Source of the DNA: Clostridiales bacterium Firm_11
Lineage (GTDB): Bacteria; Bacillota; Clostridia; Christensenellales; Aristaeellaceae
Direction: 5' to 3'
Assembly: GCA_001604105.1 (NCBI GenBank)
Contig: LVAQ01000024.1
Coordinates: 1-64,000, forward strand
DNA: 64,000 nucleotides
Position 1 is the stretch's first letter, and every line of letters starts with the position of its first letter. Shown piece after piece: positions 24,068 through 33,541 of the stretch. A program made the position numbers and the translations under genes. Under the pieces are notes generated by a model that was given only the letters and a program-made list of their open reading frames with translations, was not told the DNA's origin and did no database searches.

Positions 24068-24344
24068 AATTGGCTCCTTTCGAATTCGCAAGGAGCCAAG
24101 TGGGAGACAGGCAAAGAGCCGAATAGTCACGAAACGCAAAAAGGCTGGGTGAGATACGAACATTGCGTTTCGTAACTCATCCGGCCATTTGGTAGCTCGC
24201 ACTCGGCTCCGTTGCTCGGTATGAATTGTGTTAGGGATGTTGCTTAATCAGCCGGTACCGTTACTGCGTCTGATTATGGGCTAGCCCTTGGCATAGGGTC
24301 ATAAAAGACTTTTGCTATACGCATCACCCCCTTTCGCTGTCCAA
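24068..24344 (-). ncRNA. Structured leader of the sigma-like gene
   Basis: The 277 bases between the zinc-ribbon gene and the sigma-like gene hold three inverted repeats on the same transcript. The first is TAATCAG/CTGATTA (24245-24276). The second is a 14-base pair of arms with one mismatch, 24126-24139 with 24163-24176. The third is a perfect 10-base hairpin (24070-24079 with 24090-24099), whose 3' arm contains the AAGGAG ribosome site of the sigma-like gene. No open frame with a ribosome site is visible. I infer a cis-acting RNA, and no known riboswitch family is recognised. Confidence 0.45.
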
Positions 24345-24509
24345 CTATGTAACAACGGTTTTTAGTTCCGACTTCTCGCTGCAAGGGACTGAGACAAACT
24401 TGCCGCATTGTGGGCATTTGAGCGTGACCTCGACTTCCTCTCTAGGAAGGCGGGATATGTCAAAGGCTCGGCGGCCACAATTTGGGCACTTCATTTTCTT
24501 CTTTTCCAT
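24345..24509 (-). CDS. 54-residue zinc-ribbon (Com-like) phage protein
   Basis: The reading frame starts MEKKKMKCPNCGRRAFD and contains two knuckles, CPNC and CPQC, spaced about 23 residues apart, followed by GKFVSVPC. This is the layout of small zinc ribbons, such as Com-like translational regulators or cinnamycin-type fingers. Stop is TAG at 24345. The ribosome site is GGGAGGG, about 11 bases upstream of ATG. A second ATG at codon 6 is possible. It lies between the ImmA-like gene and the sigma-like gene. Confidence 0.75.
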   Translation of the reverse strand: MEKKKMKCPNCGRRAFDISRLPREEVEVTLKCPQCGKFVSVPCSEKSELKTVVT

Positions 24510-24621
24510 CTGGTTGTTTTCCCTCCCTTGAAAATGAACAAATACGCAACACAGCTATTTAGCGAAGTAACAAAGTAAAAAAATATGGCCACACCGAGAA
24601 GAGCCTATGAACAAGGTCGCC

Positions 24622-25338
24622 TCATGGGGTGAGGATACCCAGTTCATCAAGCCTTATACCTGTAGACTCCTTAGAAACGACATAGAAGTCCGCAAGTTTA
24701 CCAATTATCCATTTTTGCGCGGGGACTATCTGCTGCGCTATAAATGGCACAGTTTTACTCTCAGCTTCGAACCGCTCTGTCATAGGGACGAAAGTCTGCA
24801 CAGGCATAAGGATTCGAGGCGCGATATTGACTGCCTGCCACTCCATCCACATCTCATCCGTCCATTCGCCTTGGCGTGATTCGTCCGGTTTGGTAACAGG
24901 GCATTTGTGGACTTTTGCGACGCGCTTATCAAGCACAGACTGCAAGATGTGGTAGTCGCGGTGTTTCCACCAGTGAAAGCCCTCATGAGCAATCGTGTTG
25001 TTCTGGCATCCGATGTTGCGCTGGTCAAGGGTATCGGGGTCAATTATCATAGTTCCCCAGCGCACTTTAATTTCTTCGTACTCGTCGTTGTCGGGGTCAT
25101 AGATTTCAGCGAGTCCGTTTGTAAAACACATTTCTCCGTAGACGCTCAAGTCTTCGGTCAAGTGGCGTTCGAGGATGCGCAACCCCATTTTTTTCGTGAC
25201 AATATGACGAATGGGAACGGGCATAGGACTCTCCAGCGCCTTGGGGCAGTACATTGCGAGAAATTCTGTCGCCACATCATCCAGATCCGCTTTTGCGTAG
25301 TGCGGCACAAGGTCATTGGTCATGTCAGTCATAGGCAA
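24622..25338 (-). CDS. ImmA/IrrE-family metallopeptidase
   Basis: This 238-residue protein is a zinc peptidase of the ImmA/IrrE group, which cleaves phage or mobile-element repressors. The HExxH motif is in NTIAHEGFHWWKH at about residue 117. It follows a Xre-type regulator, a common pair in mobile elements where the protease inactivates the repressor on DNA damage. The best ribosome site (AAGGAG) precedes TTG at 25338, and ATG at 25332 or 25323 is also possible. The C-terminal half (ILMPVQTF and PAQKWIIGKLADFYVVS) matches this family. Confidence 0.82.
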   Translation of the reverse strand: MPMTDMTNDLVPHYAKADLDDVATEFLAMYCPKALESPMPVPIRHIVTKKMGLRILERHLTEDLSVYGEMCFTNGLAEIYDPDNDEYEEIKVRWGTMIIDPDTLDQRNIGCQNNTIAHEGFHWWKHRDYHILQSVLDKRVAKVHKCPVTKPDESRQGEWTDEMWMEWQAVNIAPRILMPVQTFVPMTERFEAESKTVPFIAQQIVPAQKWIIGKLADFYVVSKESTGIRLDELGILTP

Positions 25339-25343
25339 TACTC

Positions 25344-25727
25344 TTACTCCTTATCATCCATTTCCTCTACGACCTTTTTCCAAAAATCATCCCCGAGGTT
25401 TCTACTGTTGGCGCGGCGCAGGGCAATTCGGACATGCGGCAGATTTTCGTCCATAATGTAATCTGGCAGGTCAGGGGCAGCTTCGGCGCGTTCGCGCCCC
25501 GCAAAATCGAGCAATTCCGTTCGCTCCGTTTCATCTAAACGCAAAGCTTCCGCAATTTTTTCGAGGAGTTTCATTTCGGGCGGGTTGCGCCTGCCCTTAA
25601 TGATATCTGAAAGGTATGTCGCAGTGACCCCCATTGCATTGGCAATATCCTTCAGCATAATATCTGTGCCGCCGGCTCCTCTACCGCGGCGTTTCTGGTC
25701 TATGTATTGACCGAATTCACCAGCCAT
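25344..25727 (-). CDS. Xre-family transcriptional regulator
   Basis: This 127-residue protein has an N-terminal Cro/C1-type helix-turn-helix (residues 22-70: DIMLKDIANAMGVTATYLSDIIKGRRNPP) and a charged C-terminal tail. It is likely the phage repressor, paired with the ImmA-like protease 5 bases downstream. ATG at 25727 follows a GGAAAGAG-type site. It is transcribed from a strong promoter (TTGACA, 17 bases, TATACT) divergent from the defence operon. Confidence 0.88.
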   Translation of the reverse strand: MAGEFGQYIDQKRRGRGAGGTDIMLKDIANAMGVTATYLSDIIKGRRNPPEMKLLEKIAEALRLDETERTELLDFAGRERAEAAPDLPDYIMDENLPHVRIALRRANSRNLGDDFWKKVVEEMDDKE

Positions 25728-25775
25728 ACTCTTTCCCCTTTCGTCGTTAAGCTACATCGCTGAACAGCTGATTAC

Positions 25776-25804
25776 AGTATACGCTCAGAAGAATTCAGTG
25801 TCAA
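25776..25804 (-). promoter_or_regulatory. Sigma-A-type promoter of the phage Xre regulator
   Basis: On the minus strand TTGACA (25804-25799) and TATACT (25781-25776) are separated by 17 bases. Between it and the divergent promoter lies the inverted repeat ATGCT/AGCAT (25808-25828), a candidate operator. The start codon is about 50 bases downstream. Confidence 0.75.
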
Positions 25805-25903
25805 CACATGCTCGTAATGAATAAGCATATACATGTTCGCCAGTCGCTACTGGGAATTAAAACCGAAATAAAGAGGGGACTCTTGCGAAATCAATTGTTA
25901 CAC

Positions 25904-25932
25904 TTGCAATCGAAACATTTATATCGTATAAT
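25904..25932 (+). promoter_or_regulatory. Sigma-A-type promoter of the defence operon
   Basis: TTGCAA (25904-25909) and TATAAT (25927-25932) are separated by 17 bases. The HTH gene starts 31 bases after the -10 box with an AAGGAG site. The octamer TTGCGAAA occurs at 25883 and 25944, on both sides of the promoter, and may be a binding site for the HTH protein. Confidence 0.75.
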
Positions 25933-25962
25933 TTGCATAAGTGTTGCGAAAGGAGTGTTTGA

Positions 25963-26163
25963 ATGGCTATAAGCTATAAGAAACTATGGAAACTCCTGAT
26001 AGATAGGGATTTGAAAAAAAAAGACCTTCGTCAGATGGCGGGAATCAGCGCCTCATCAATCACGAAACTCGGAAAAGACGAGAACGTGAACACAGAGATT
26101 TTGGAACGTATATGCAAGGCGCTAGATTGCGACATCTCGGACATTATGGAGATGCGTCCATAA
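25963..26163 (+). CDS. Small Cro/C1-type HTH regulator of the defence operon
   Basis: This 66-residue protein is almost only a helix-turn-helix (LRQMAGISASSITKLGKDE as recognition part) and ends DISDIMEMRP. Such small Xre proteins often lead restriction or defence operons and control their expression, like C proteins. It starts at ATG 25963 after AAGGAG and stops 34 bases before the helicase gene. It is divergent from the phage regulator and may bind the shared intergenic region. Confidence 0.85.
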   Translation: MAISYKKLWKLLIDRDLKKKDLRQMAGISASSITKLGKDENVNTEILERICKALDCDISDIMEMRP

Positions 26164-26197
26164 AATGAGCCAAATGAGTAGACATCAGGAGGAAGCC

Positions 26198-29053
26198 ATG
26201 GCAGACAGTTACACTCCGCATCAAAAGCGGTACTTCGCAGAACAACTGGCACTATCGCGCCCGGCGCGTGAAATAGAAGCCCTCGCCTCGTCGATGTCAG
26301 GTGTAAGAGTTGACTTGAACCCGCACCAAGTGGAAGCGGCTCTTTTCGCATTGCGTTCCCCAATAGCAAACGGTGCGCTACTTGCCGACGAGGTCGGCCT
26401 TGGCAAAACGATAGAAGCAGGGCTCGTACTCGCGCAATTTTGGGCAGAGCGCAAACAACGTATTCTACTAATTCTCCCGGCGTCGCTCCGCATCCAATGG
26501 AAATCGGAACTCGAGGAGAAGTTCAATATCCCCTGTATTATTATCGAACGCCCAAAACGCCGCAAAAGTATGACGCCGCCGTCCAACCTCTTCCTGCAAG
26601 CCACACATGACAAGAAAGTGGCAATTTGCTCTTATGAGTTCGCCTCGGCAAGTAAGGACAGCATAATGGCTGTGCCGTGGGATTTAGTCATCGTCGACGA
26701 AGCGCACAGGCTTCGCAACATATATAAGAAGACGGGCAATGCCCGTGCTAAGAACATCAAACTAGCGTTAGGTGGCAGAAAGAAGCTGCTCCTGACAGCC
26801 ACGCCGCTTCAAAACAACCTGAAAGAGATGTACGGCCTTACCACAATCATTGATGAGCATATTTTCGGAGACGCCGACGTGTTTGCGGCCACGCCAATTC
26901 CAGACCTCCGCCTACGGCTCCGTAACTTCTGCGTGAGAACTCTACGTCAGGATGTATCTGACTCGGGTTACATTAAGTTTACACGCAGGCAGGTCATCAC
27001 CCGCCCCTATACGCCAGGCGACACCGAACAGGAACTCTACGACCGTATGTCCGAATATCTCCAACGAGATCATATTCGTGCTTTGCCGGACAACGGCCGT
27101 CAGCTGGTGACGATGGTCATCCGCAAACTGCTCGCATCCTCATCGGCTGCGGTCTCAAAGACAATCCAGTCACTGATCAACAAACTGGAGGCTCTACAAG
27201 AGGGCTATGAGGACAATCTGGACGGCGAACTGTCGGAGGAGTTCGAAGCCTACGGCGAATACAGCGAGGAATACGCGGGCGAAGACGATTCGGGCGAAGA
27301 CACCTTCACAGAGGACAGGCAGCACGATCGCCAAGAGATCATTAATGAACAGGAATTACTCAGGAGCATCAAAGCCCTTGCGGACAGTATCTCCCACGAC
27401 GCCAAGGGCGACGACCTCTTAACCGCCCTTCAGGTTGGCTTCGCGCAGGTGGAAACTAACAAAGGGCAGCGCAAAGCGGTCATTTTTACGGAAAGCACCC
27501 GAACCCAGCAATACGTCCTCGGGCTATTGAATGTTGGCGGCTACGAAGGGCAGGTCGTTCTCCTAAACGGCTCAAACAACGACGAAATCTCTACCCGGAT
27601 ATACGCCGAGTGGAAGGAACGGCACAAGGATGACGGGACTATCACCACATCCAAAGCTGCCAACATGAAAGCCGCCATTGTCGAAGAGTTCCGCGACCGC
27701 GCATCAATCCTTATCGGGACGGAAGCTGCCGCCGAAGGCATCAACCTCCAGTTCTGCAGCATGGTTGTGAACTACGATCTGCCGTGGAACCCGCAGCGTG
27801 TGGAACAGCGCATCGGTCGGTGCCATCGTTATGGGCAAAAGTACGATGTAGTGGTCGTAAACTTCGTGAACCAAAACAATGCCGCCGACAGGCGTGTTTA
27901 TGAATTGCTTGAAAGCAAGTTCCGGCTCTTCGAGGGCGTTTTCGGCTCGTCGGATGAGATACTTGGGGCATTGGAGCTTGGCATCGATTTTGAACGGGCG
28001 GTCTTTGGCATTGTTCAGAATTGCCGTACAGACGCCGAGATTAACCGCCAGTTCGATGAATTGCAGCAGCAGTACGCCGACATCATAGCTGAGCAGAAAG
28101 CCCAGACCATTCAGCAGGTTATGGAGGTGTTCGATGAGGATGTAACCGCCAAGTTGAAAAATTGCGAGACCCGTACCCGCGCCAGCCTTGCACGGTTTGA
28201 CCGCTGGAAATTTGACCTCTTCGCCGCTTATGGTGCAACACGGGCAAATGGTGATGGTTGGGCCTTCGATTACAAGGGCAAACGCTACATACCATCTTGG
28301 GAGGTTGCTAAAGCGGGCGGCACAGGCACATTTCTCGAATCGGACGCTCCTATATACATACACCTAAGAGACGCGGCTCTGACTCTTGATGTTCCCGCAG
28401 TAAAGATTCGTTTCCTCCATTCGGCGTTGCCACTTGAAGAGCAAACGGCTTTCTTCCAGAATGGCAATAGCGGCATGACCGGCTCGGTGTCGATAGACAA
28501 ACTGACTTACAATTACGGCAAAGAAGGCGAGCGCGAAGAGCATCTCCTTGTTAGTGTAGTCGCTGATAACGGTGCGGACGTTGACGAGCAGCTATTGGAG
28601 CGTCTGATGGAAGTACCTGCAGAAGTGGTTGGCACGGCCGTCCCTGACGACCGGCTTGACGAGCAGAAGGATATGCTGCAAGCCCACAAATGCGTCGAGA
28701 TTGATGAGGCAAATAAGGAAAGCCTTATTCTTAGATTGAACGAACTGGATGCCTGGCGCAACGACTGCGAAGACGCATTAAGTCGTGAAATAAACGCTTT
28801 GCGTGAAACCATTAAATTGAAACAAGGGGAGATGAGCCAGAACGTCTCCAGCCTGACGTTTCAGGAGATTGTTGACCGCCAAGGAGAAATAAACAGACTC
28901 GACGAGGAAATCACAAAAAAGCAAAGGGCTATGTTAAACAGCAAGGACGCCATCAAGAAGAGTGCGTCCGACCTGCAGGCAGAAGCCATACGCCAGTTGC
29001 ACGGCAAAGCGCAGCTCGACAATATCATGACTTTCTCGTTTGAGATAGCGTAA
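26198..29053 (+). CDS. SNF2-family DEAD/DEAH helicase of a defence system
   Basis: This 951-residue protein has a two-lobed SNF2/RapA-like helicase core in its first 570 residues. Motif I is LADEVGLGKTIEAG (63-75), motif II VIVDEAHRLRN near 165, motif III LTATPLQN, motif V IGTEAAAEGINLQF near 510, and motif VI QRIGRCHRYGQ near 545. The C-terminal third is long and contains coiled coils (for example GEINRLDEEITKK). The gene sits first in a helicase-methylase-ATPase operon. I prefer ATG at 26198, with GGAGG 5 bases upstream, to ATG at 26165. It resembles the DrmD-type helicases of DISARM and helicases of Hma-type islands. Confidence 0.85.
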   Translation: MADSYTPHQKRYFAEQLALSRPAREIEALASSMSGVRVDLNPHQVEAALFALRSPIANGALLADEVGLGKTIEAGLVLAQFWAERKQRILLILPASLRIQWKSELEEKFNIPCIIIERPKRRKSMTPPSNLFLQATHDKKVAICSYEFASASKDSIMAVPWDLVIVDEAHRLRNIYKKTGNARAKNIKLALGGRKKLLLTATPLQNNLKEMYGLTTIIDEHIFGDADVFAATPIPDLRLRLRNFCVRTLRQDVSDSGYIKFTRRQVITRPYTPGDTEQELYDRMSEYLQRDHIRALPDNGRQLVTMVIRKLLASSSAAVSKTIQSLINKLEALQEGYEDNLDGELSEEFEAYGEYSEEYAGEDDSGEDTFTEDRQHDRQEIINEQELLRSIKALADSISHDAKGDDLLTALQVGFAQVETNKGQRKAVIFTESTRTQQYVLGLLNVGGYEGQVVLLNGSNNDEISTRIYAEWKERHKDDGTITTSKAANMKAAIVEEFRDRASILIGTEAAAEGINLQFCSMVVNYDLPWNPQRVEQRIGRCHRYGQKYDVVVVNFVNQNNAADRRVYELLESKFRLFEGVFGSSDEILGALELGIDFERAVFGIVQNCRTDAEINRQFDELQQQYADIIAEQKAQTIQQVMEVFDEDVTAKLKNCETRTRASLARFDRWKFDLFAAYGATRANGDGWAFDYKGKRYIPSWEVAKAGGTGTFLESDAPIYIHLRDAALTLDVPAVKIRFLHSALPLEEQTAFFQNGNSGMTGSVSIDKLTYNYGKEGEREEHLLVSVVADNGADVDEQLLERLMEVPAEVVGTAVPDDRLDEQKDMLQAHKCVEIDEANKESLILRLNELDAWRNDCEDALSREINALRETIKLKQGEMSQNVSSLTFQEIVDRQGEINRLDEEITKKQRAMLNSKDAIKKSASDLQAEAIRQLHGKAQLDNIMTFSFEIA

Positions 29054-29068
29054 GGGAAGGACCATACT

Positions 29069-30640
29069 ATGCAGAAACTTGAATTGACTTGGATTGGCAA
29101 AGGGCAAGAACCCGCTGTGGAGCCGCGAATCCTATTGCATGACCCGTCACGGGATTACGGAGATCCCAATGCCACCAATATGCTCATTCACGGCGACAAT
29201 CTCCTTGCGCTGAAGGCTCTGGAACAGGAGTACGCCGGGCGGGTGAAATGTGTGTATATCGACCCTCCTTATAATACTGGTGCTGCATTTCCAGAGTACA
29301 ACGACAATCTCGAGCATTCGACATGGCTGTCGCTAATTGTTCCACGCCTACGGATACTTAGAAATCTTTTACGTGACGATGGAAGTATATGGATTAGTAT
29401 TGATGATGATGAAGGGCATTACCTTAAAGTACTGTGTGATGAGATATTCGGTCGAGAAAACTTTATTAATACAGTTATCTGGGAGAAAAAGTATTCGCCG
29501 CAGAATGATGCAAAATGGTTATCAGATAGCCACGACTTTATTCTTGTCTACGCCAAGAACAAGGTCATCTGGCGCCCATACCTGTTACCGCGTAGTGATG
29601 AGATGAACGCTCGTTATAGAAATCCCGATAACGACCCTCGCGGACCTTGGAAGCCCGCCGACTTTTCCGTCAGAACATATAATGCTGATTGTGATTATCC
29701 AATTACTCTTCCAAGTGGGCGCGTTGTGAACCCACCCGAAAGCCGTGCATGGGTCACAAGTAGAACACGTTTCGAAGAAATGGCGGCAGACAATCGTATC
29801 TGGTTTGGGGCTAATGGCAATAACGTACCCGCAATAAAGAAATTCCTTTCAGAGGTCAAAGACGGGATGACAGCCATGACACTATGGAAATATAGCGAGG
29901 TTGGTCATAACCAAGATGCAAAAAAAGAAGTTAAAGCTTTAGGCATCGATTTCGCAACACCAAAACCTGAACGACTTATTGAACGCATTCTAACACTTGG
30001 AAGTAATGAAGGAGACCTTATACTAGATTCATTTCTGGGGAGCGGTACAACTGCGGCTGTTGCACACAAGATGGGACGTAGATATATTGGCATCGAACTT
30101 GGCGACCACGCCTTTACTCACTGCTTACCACGCCTTAAGGCAGTTGTGGACGGTGAGCAGGGTGGCATAAGCGTAGCGCAGGAATGGCAAGGCGGCGGCG
30201 GTTTCAAGTTCTATGAGCTTGCACCGACGTTGATTGTCAAAGACGAGAACGGCTTTGAGATCATCTCCGACCAGTACGACGCGACGATGCTTGCCGCTGC
30301 TGTTTCAAAGCTGTGCGGTTACCGATTCGCGCCGCGCAAGAGCAACCCATATATCCACGGCGTAAACAATGTGGGCGGCTTCCTCTTCGTGACCACGCAA
30401 TACATCACCGCGCCGCTCCTTGGCGAGATAGCGAAGAATTTTTCCGACACGCAGTCGCTCGTCATCTGTGCATCGGCATTCCAAGTTGGGATTAAGAACA
30501 CCTTTCCAAACATCAAACTTCGTAAGATCCCGCAGTCGGTGCTTTCCAAGTGCCAGTACGGCGCAGGCAACTATAACCTGAACGTCATGGAACTGCCCGA
30601 TTTTGAGGAGACGGAGGAGGATTTCGATGATGCCGAATGA
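29069..30640 (+). CDS. Type III-like N6-adenine DNA methyltransferase (Mod)
   Basis: This 523-residue protein is a beta-class site-specific methyltransferase. Motif IV is DPPYNTG at residues 65-71, and motif I is DSFLGSGTTAAV at 320-331, the order used by type III Mod proteins. The FIDDDE-like pair is SIWISIDDDEG near 100. The segment between 110 and 300 is the target-recognition region. The C-terminal 160 residues (from AQEWQGGGGFKFYEL) match the Mod tail. It ends 14 bases after the start of the Res-like gene, so the two are coupled and probably form a complex. Confidence 0.92.
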   Translation: MQKLELTWIGKGQEPAVEPRILLHDPSRDYGDPNATNMLIHGDNLLALKALEQEYAGRVKCVYIDPPYNTGAAFPEYNDNLEHSTWLSLIVPRLRILRNLLRDDGSIWISIDDDEGHYLKVLCDEIFGRENFINTVIWEKKYSPQNDAKWLSDSHDFILVYAKNKVIWRPYLLPRSDEMNARYRNPDNDPRGPWKPADFSVRTYNADCDYPITLPSGRVVNPPESRAWVTSRTRFEEMAADNRIWFGANGNNVPAIKKFLSEVKDGMTAMTLWKYSEVGHNQDAKKEVKALGIDFATPKPERLIERILTLGSNEGDLILDSFLGSGTTAAVAHKMGRRYIGIELGDHAFTHCLPRLKAVVDGEQGGISVAQEWQGGGGFKFYELAPTLIVKDENGFEIISDQYDATMLAAAVSKLCGYRFAPRKSNPYIHGVNNVGGFLFVTTQYITAPLLGEIAKNFSDTQSLVICASAFQVGIKNTFPNIKLRKIPQSVLSKCQYGAGNYNLNVMELPDFEETEEDFDDAE

Positions 30641-33506
30641 GAGAAAATTGGACATCCTGAAAGACCTCAACGTGAGCATGGCGCTCCGCAGGCCTCAGCA
30701 TGAGGCGCTTGCCGTCTTTTCGGAAGTCCTCGACCTGCTGAAATGGGATAAGGTGCCGTGGGTGACGCAATCGGAGCGTAACCCGCAAAGCGACAAGGAA
30801 TGTATCTATACACCTGAGGAAATCGCCGAACTCGATGCAAGGCACTCGGTAGAGCTGGCGGCACAGCTTGACCGTGTCCGCCAGAAGTTCCTTACCGTGA
30901 CCAGTTTCGAGCGGGAGTTTCCGTCCATATGCTTTGCCCTTGCCACCGGCGTGGGCAAGACCCGCCTGATGGCGGCGATTATGGCGTATCTTCACCGCGT
31001 TAATAATGTGAATAACTTTTTCGTGGTTGCTCCGAACCGCACGATATATGAGAAGCTACGCCGTGACTTCTCCCAGTCGTACCCTGATAAATACGTCTTT
31101 TCGGGTTTGTACGACTTTGTGTTGCAGCCTCGCCTAATCGATGGCGACAACTTCAATCAGAATTATGGGGTGCAGCAAAACCAAGAGGGCGTGCAAAAAC
31201 TTACAGAGCAGCTCTACTTGGCGGATTCCCCGATTACCATCCATATTTTTAATATAGCCAAGTTTACCCATGGGCGCGGCAAGGATGCGGAACTTGCGCG
31301 TGTTATGCGCCTCCATGAGATTTTGGGGCAATCGTATTTCAACTACCTGCGCTCTTTGCCCGACCTATGCGTGATGATGGACGAAAGCCATCACTACCAC
31401 GCGGAGCAGGGCTTTGGGGTCATCAACGACCTGAACCCGATGATGGGCGTGGAGTTCACGGCCACACCGCAGATTCAAACGGCACGCGGCAAGGTGGACT
31501 TTAAGAACGTTGCATACGAGTATTCCCTCGCCCATGCCTTGAACGACAAGATGTACGTCAAAGAACCGGTGGTCTGGACACGTCGCGATTTCGACGCCAG
31601 CCAGTACACCGAAGAACAGCTTGACCACGAAAAGCTGATAGACGGCATAAAGCTACATATCGACACCAAGGCAAAACTCGACGTGTATGCCCGTAACTAC
31701 GGCAAGCCGTTTGTGAAGCCGTTCGTTTTGGTCGTGGCAAAGGATATCGCTCACTCACGGCAGATTCGTGACTTCCTTACATCCGCCGAATTCTACGATA
31801 GTTATTACGCCGACAAGGTTTTGGAGATAAACTCCAAACAGGGAAAGGTCGAAAGCGACGAGAACACAGAACTCCTGCTGGGGCTTGAACATCCCGATAA
31901 CAGGATTGAAATCGTAATCCATGTGGATAAGCTGAAAGAAGGTTGGGATGTCACCAACCTCTATACGATTGTGCCGTTGCGGGCTTCCGCTTCCGAAACT
32001 CTCACAGAGCAGACCATTGGGCGTGGGCTTCGCTTGCCTTATGGACAGCGCACAGGCGTGGATGAGGTCGACCGCCTATCTATCGTGAGCCACGACAAGT
32101 ATCAGGCAATCGTCGCTCTCGCGAACGACCCGAATTCTCTCGTGCGAAAAGTCTACTACATTGACCCGTCGCTTGTTCCCGATATGGGGAGCGCCGAAAC
32201 GGAGTCGGTAGAGATTAAGCCGACCTATGATGTTCAGGTATCATCTGTGAATTTCACCCACGAGATTTCGAGCGTCTTCAGCTATGACATTCCCGAAGAA
32301 ACGCGAACCGGCGTGGCATCGTTTGTCGCAGAAAAGGCAGCTCTATACGTCGTGGATATGTCTCGTCGCGTGGCTTCGTTTACCGATGTGAGGACGGACA
32401 CGCAGGCAAAAGACATCATCACAAAGCAGATAGTTCGGGAGGTGCAGAACCGCTTCCCGGAAGTGCAGATAGACAGGGAGGAAATCCGCAAAGCCGCCGA
32501 AAGCGCAATTGAATACTGCGTAGAAGCCTTGACGGGTACAATTATCCCGATTCCCGAATTGGTTATCAACCCGCAGAGCGTTTCCGTGTACCGCTTTGAC
32601 GAGTTCGACTTGAACACCCGCAACCTCAATCTGCGCCCGACCGATGACACCATTATTGGGCGCGAGTTGTCCGAAGGTGGCAGGCTTGTCGAGTTTGAGG
32701 GTAATGATATTGAGCTATTGCATAAACCCTCCGATACCCCGGAAAACGAGGTTGCGAAATACATCATCGTCAAGGATAACATCGACTACCAGAAGTGCGG
32801 AAAGTTGATTTTCTCCTTTATTGCCCAAGCCAAACGGCACTTTTTGTCGTACTTGAACGCCGAGGATACCGATCGGGTTATGCGGCAACAGGCTCGCACA
32901 ATCGCCGATTATATTTATGCCCAGATGAACGAGCACTTCCACGAGAGCGACGTGGCATACTCCGCAACCGAAATCCGCCCTTTCTCTCGGATTGAAGGCA
33001 GTTTTGGCAGTAAGGTCAAAGCGGATGACATCTATGCTTACACTGTAACTGTCCGGGCGGGCGAGGTTCGGCAGAAGGTATTTAAAGGCTTCTCAAAGGC
33101 TTGCCACACGCTCTATAAGTTCGACAGCCTTCCTGAACTGGAGTTTGCCAGAATCTTGGAACAGGACAGCGCCGTATTGAAATGGCTGCGACCCGCGCCA
33201 AAGCAGTTCAATATCTACTGGGGCAAGAGCCGCCAGAACTATGAGCCAGACTTCGTTGTTGAAACCTACGACAAGATTTATCTTTGCGAGGTCAAAGCCT
33301 ATAATGAAATCGAAACCGCTGACGTACAGGAAAAGGGACGTGCGGGCGCGGAATACTGCCGCACGGTCAGCAAATGGAACGCCACGAACGGTGGAAAGCC
33401 ATGGGAGTACGCGATTATTGCCGATAGGAGCATTCAGTCGAATTCCAGCTTTCGGCATCTTATTGACACACGCTCGCCGCTTGAAATAATGCTCAACGAG
33501 CAATGA
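30627..33506 (+). CDS. Type III restriction Res-like helicase-nuclease
   Basis: This 959-residue protein has a DEAD-like helicase core. Motif I is ATGVGKTRLM (106-115), and motif II is MMDESHHYHAE near 255. Motif VI-like QTIGRGLRLPYG lies near 470, with EGWDVTNLYTIVPLR before it. The C-terminus carries a PD-(D/E)xK nuclease: EPDFVVETYDKIYLCEVKAY with Asp near 874, Glu 888 and Lys 890. It should cleave unmodified DNA with the Mod partner. I chose ATG at 30627, with GGAGG 6 bases upstream. Confidence 0.9.
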   Translation: MMPNERKLDILKDLNVSMALRRPQHEALAVFSEVLDLLKWDKVPWVTQSERNPQSDKECIYTPEEIAELDARHSVELAAQLDRVRQKFLTVTSFEREFPSICFALATGVGKTRLMAAIMAYLHRVNNVNNFFVVAPNRTIYEKLRRDFSQSYPDKYVFSGLYDFVLQPRLIDGDNFNQNYGVQQNQEGVQKLTEQLYLADSPITIHIFNIAKFTHGRGKDAELARVMRLHEILGQSYFNYLRSLPDLCVMMDESHHYHAEQGFGVINDLNPMMGVEFTATPQIQTARGKVDFKNVAYEYSLAHALNDKMYVKEPVVWTRRDFDASQYTEEQLDHEKLIDGIKLHIDTKAKLDVYARNYGKPFVKPFVLVVAKDIAHSRQIRDFLTSAEFYDSYYADKVLEINSKQGKVESDENTELLLGLEHPDNRIEIVIHVDKLKEGWDVTNLYTIVPLRASASETLTEQTIGRGLRLPYGQRTGVDEVDRLSIVSHDKYQAIVALANDPNSLVRKVYYIDPSLVPDMGSAETESVEIKPTYDVQVSSVNFTHEISSVFSYDIPEETRTGVASFVAEKAALYVVDMSRRVASFTDVRTDTQAKDIITKQIVREVQNRFPEVQIDREEIRKAAESAIEYCVEALTGTIIPIPELVINPQSVSVYRFDEFDLNTRNLNLRPTDDTIIGRELSEGGRLVEFEGNDIELLHKPSDTPENEVAKYIIVKDNIDYQKCGKLIFSFIAQAKRHFLSYLNAEDTDRVMRQQARTIADYIYAQMNEHFHESDVAYSATEIRPFSRIEGSFGSKVKADDIYAYTVTVRAGEVRQKVFKGFSKACHTLYKFDSLPELEFARILEQDSAVLKWLRPAPKQFNIYWGKSRQNYEPDFVVETYDKIYLCEVKAYNEIETADVQEKGRAGAEYCRTVSKWNATNGGKPWEYAIIADRSIQSNSSFRHLIDTRSPLEIMLNEQ

Positions 33507-33541
33507 CATAGCCGTGCGAGAGCACAACGGAGGAAAAATAC

